Below, in pieces: positions 5,675 through 6,111 of a stretch of DNA of 6,111 nucleotides. A model generated the notes under the pieces. That model saw only the letters and a list, made by a program, of their open reading frames with translations, did not search any database and was not told the DNA's origin. The position numbers were made by a program, and so were the translations under genes. Positions within the stretch are counted from its first letter, which is position 1, and each line of letters opens with the position of its first letter. The stretch is from positions 1 through 6,111 of the forward strand of contig JAEYQQ010000046.1 in the NCBI GenBank assembly GCA_023409955.1, written 5' to 3'. Origin of the DNA: Bacillota bacterium. GTDB taxonomy: Bacteria; Bacillota; Clostridia; Christensenellales; Aristaeellaceae.

Positions 5675-6111
5675 TTAATCCCTGGGGGAACGGGCCATGA
5701 CCACCAGCCGGTCAATGCTTCCGGCACGCTTACAGGTGCTGAGCGTTATAATACTGTCACCTAATTGAACCTGACCCACTTGAATGCTGGCATAGGTCGC
5801 AATATAGTCGTTCAATTCAGCTACTGCATCCTGTTTGGTTGTGGTAAATGAACTGTAACAAAGCATGGCGGGATGGTGCAGCGGTTTTATGTCGATTTGG
5901 AATACGGCTATCACTTCATATTCCGCTCGCGTATTCAGGGTATCAAAGGATATCGTTGAATGCTCGGCTAGATATTCTGGGTCCAGATATTGTGTTACCT
6001 GTGCAAACATTTGACCTGAGCGCATGTTATGGGCATACAGGATCAGGTTGGACGCGCGATCCTCGTAATCACATCTTGCGTCCAGAAACGGAAGCCCGGC
6101 AAATGAATATC
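5675..6111 (-). CDS. Class B sortase, C-terminal part (start lies beyond the window)
   Basis: The visible 144 residues are the catalytic half of a sortase, a membrane-anchored extracellular cysteine transpeptidase that joins surface proteins to peptidoglycan or to each other. The fragment opens with YSFAGLPFLDARCDYED and reaches SNLILYAHNMRSGQMF, which holds the catalytic His (residue 27 of the fragment, bases 6029-6031) and the N-M pair typical of class B. DSIITLSTC carries the catalytic Cys (residue 126, bases 5732-5734). DRLVVMARS supplies the conserved Arg (residue 134). All three active-site residues are present. Most class B enzymes have Gly before the His; here it is Ala. The N-terminal anchor is outside the window. 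No LPxTG- or NPxTN-type sorting signal is encoded here, so its substrate is unknown. The subgroup (SrtB-like versus another class B type) cannot be settled from this fragment. Confidence 0.9.
   Translation of the reverse strand, partial: YSFAGLPFLDARCDYEDRASNLILYAHNMRSGQMFAQVTQYLDPEYLAEHSTISFDTLNTRAEYEVIAVFQIDIKPLHHPAMLCYSSFTTTKQDAVAELNDYIATYASIQVGQVQLGDSIITLSTCKRAGSIDRLVVMARSPRD

Overview
The window suggests a Gram-positive, endospore-forming anaerobe of the Clostridia, perhaps of the Oscillospirales/Ruminococcaceae type. The clues are a class B sortase, a DUF4489-like protein, a LacI-type sensor fused to GGDEF, Firmicutes-style AGGTGA ribosome binding sites and strong intrinsic terminators. 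The taxon is inferred from gene content; no rRNA or species marker is present.

Left part, + strand (1-863): this is a zone of decay. The window opens inside the 3' part of a molybdate-type ABC transporter ATPase (modC-like). Its reading frame is broken twice, by an in-frame TAA at 283-285 and by a missing base near the T-run at 312-315, and it ends recognisably at 491. A perfect 18-bp hairpin follows. A second tract without a start codon (702-863) reads like the tail of another lost gene.

Middle, + strand (937-3035): an intact ROK-family sugar kinase (937-1833) has the catalytic and phosphate motifs but lacks the family's usual zinc-binding His/Cys cluster. It ends at a strong terminator. 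Next come a 167-aa DUF4489-like beta-rich protein (2083-2586) and a 46-aa protein with 10 Cys and 5 Trp (2895-3035), which is too short for ordinary gene callers. The small gene has a good ribosome binding site, its own terminator and an upstream match to a mother-cell sigma-K promoter. These two genes could therefore be spore-layer components, but that is inference.

Right part, - strand (3118-6111): a 781-aa cytoplasmic protein carries a LacI-type ligand-binding domain without a DNA-binding domain, a middle region and an intact diguanylate cyclase domain with an inhibitory site. It has a good sigma-A promoter at 5551-5579. Upstream on the same strand is the C-terminal part of a class B sortase, cut by the window edge and closed by its own terminator. 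The two are therefore probably separate transcription units. The small Cys-rich gene and the cyclase gene converge on a hairpin at 3057-3082 that may stop transcription from both sides.

No RNA genes, CRISPR arrays, insertion sequences or att sites were recognised. The least explained items are the 46-aa Cys/Trp protein, the structured leader of the DUF4489-like gene, and the metal-site-less ROK kinase.
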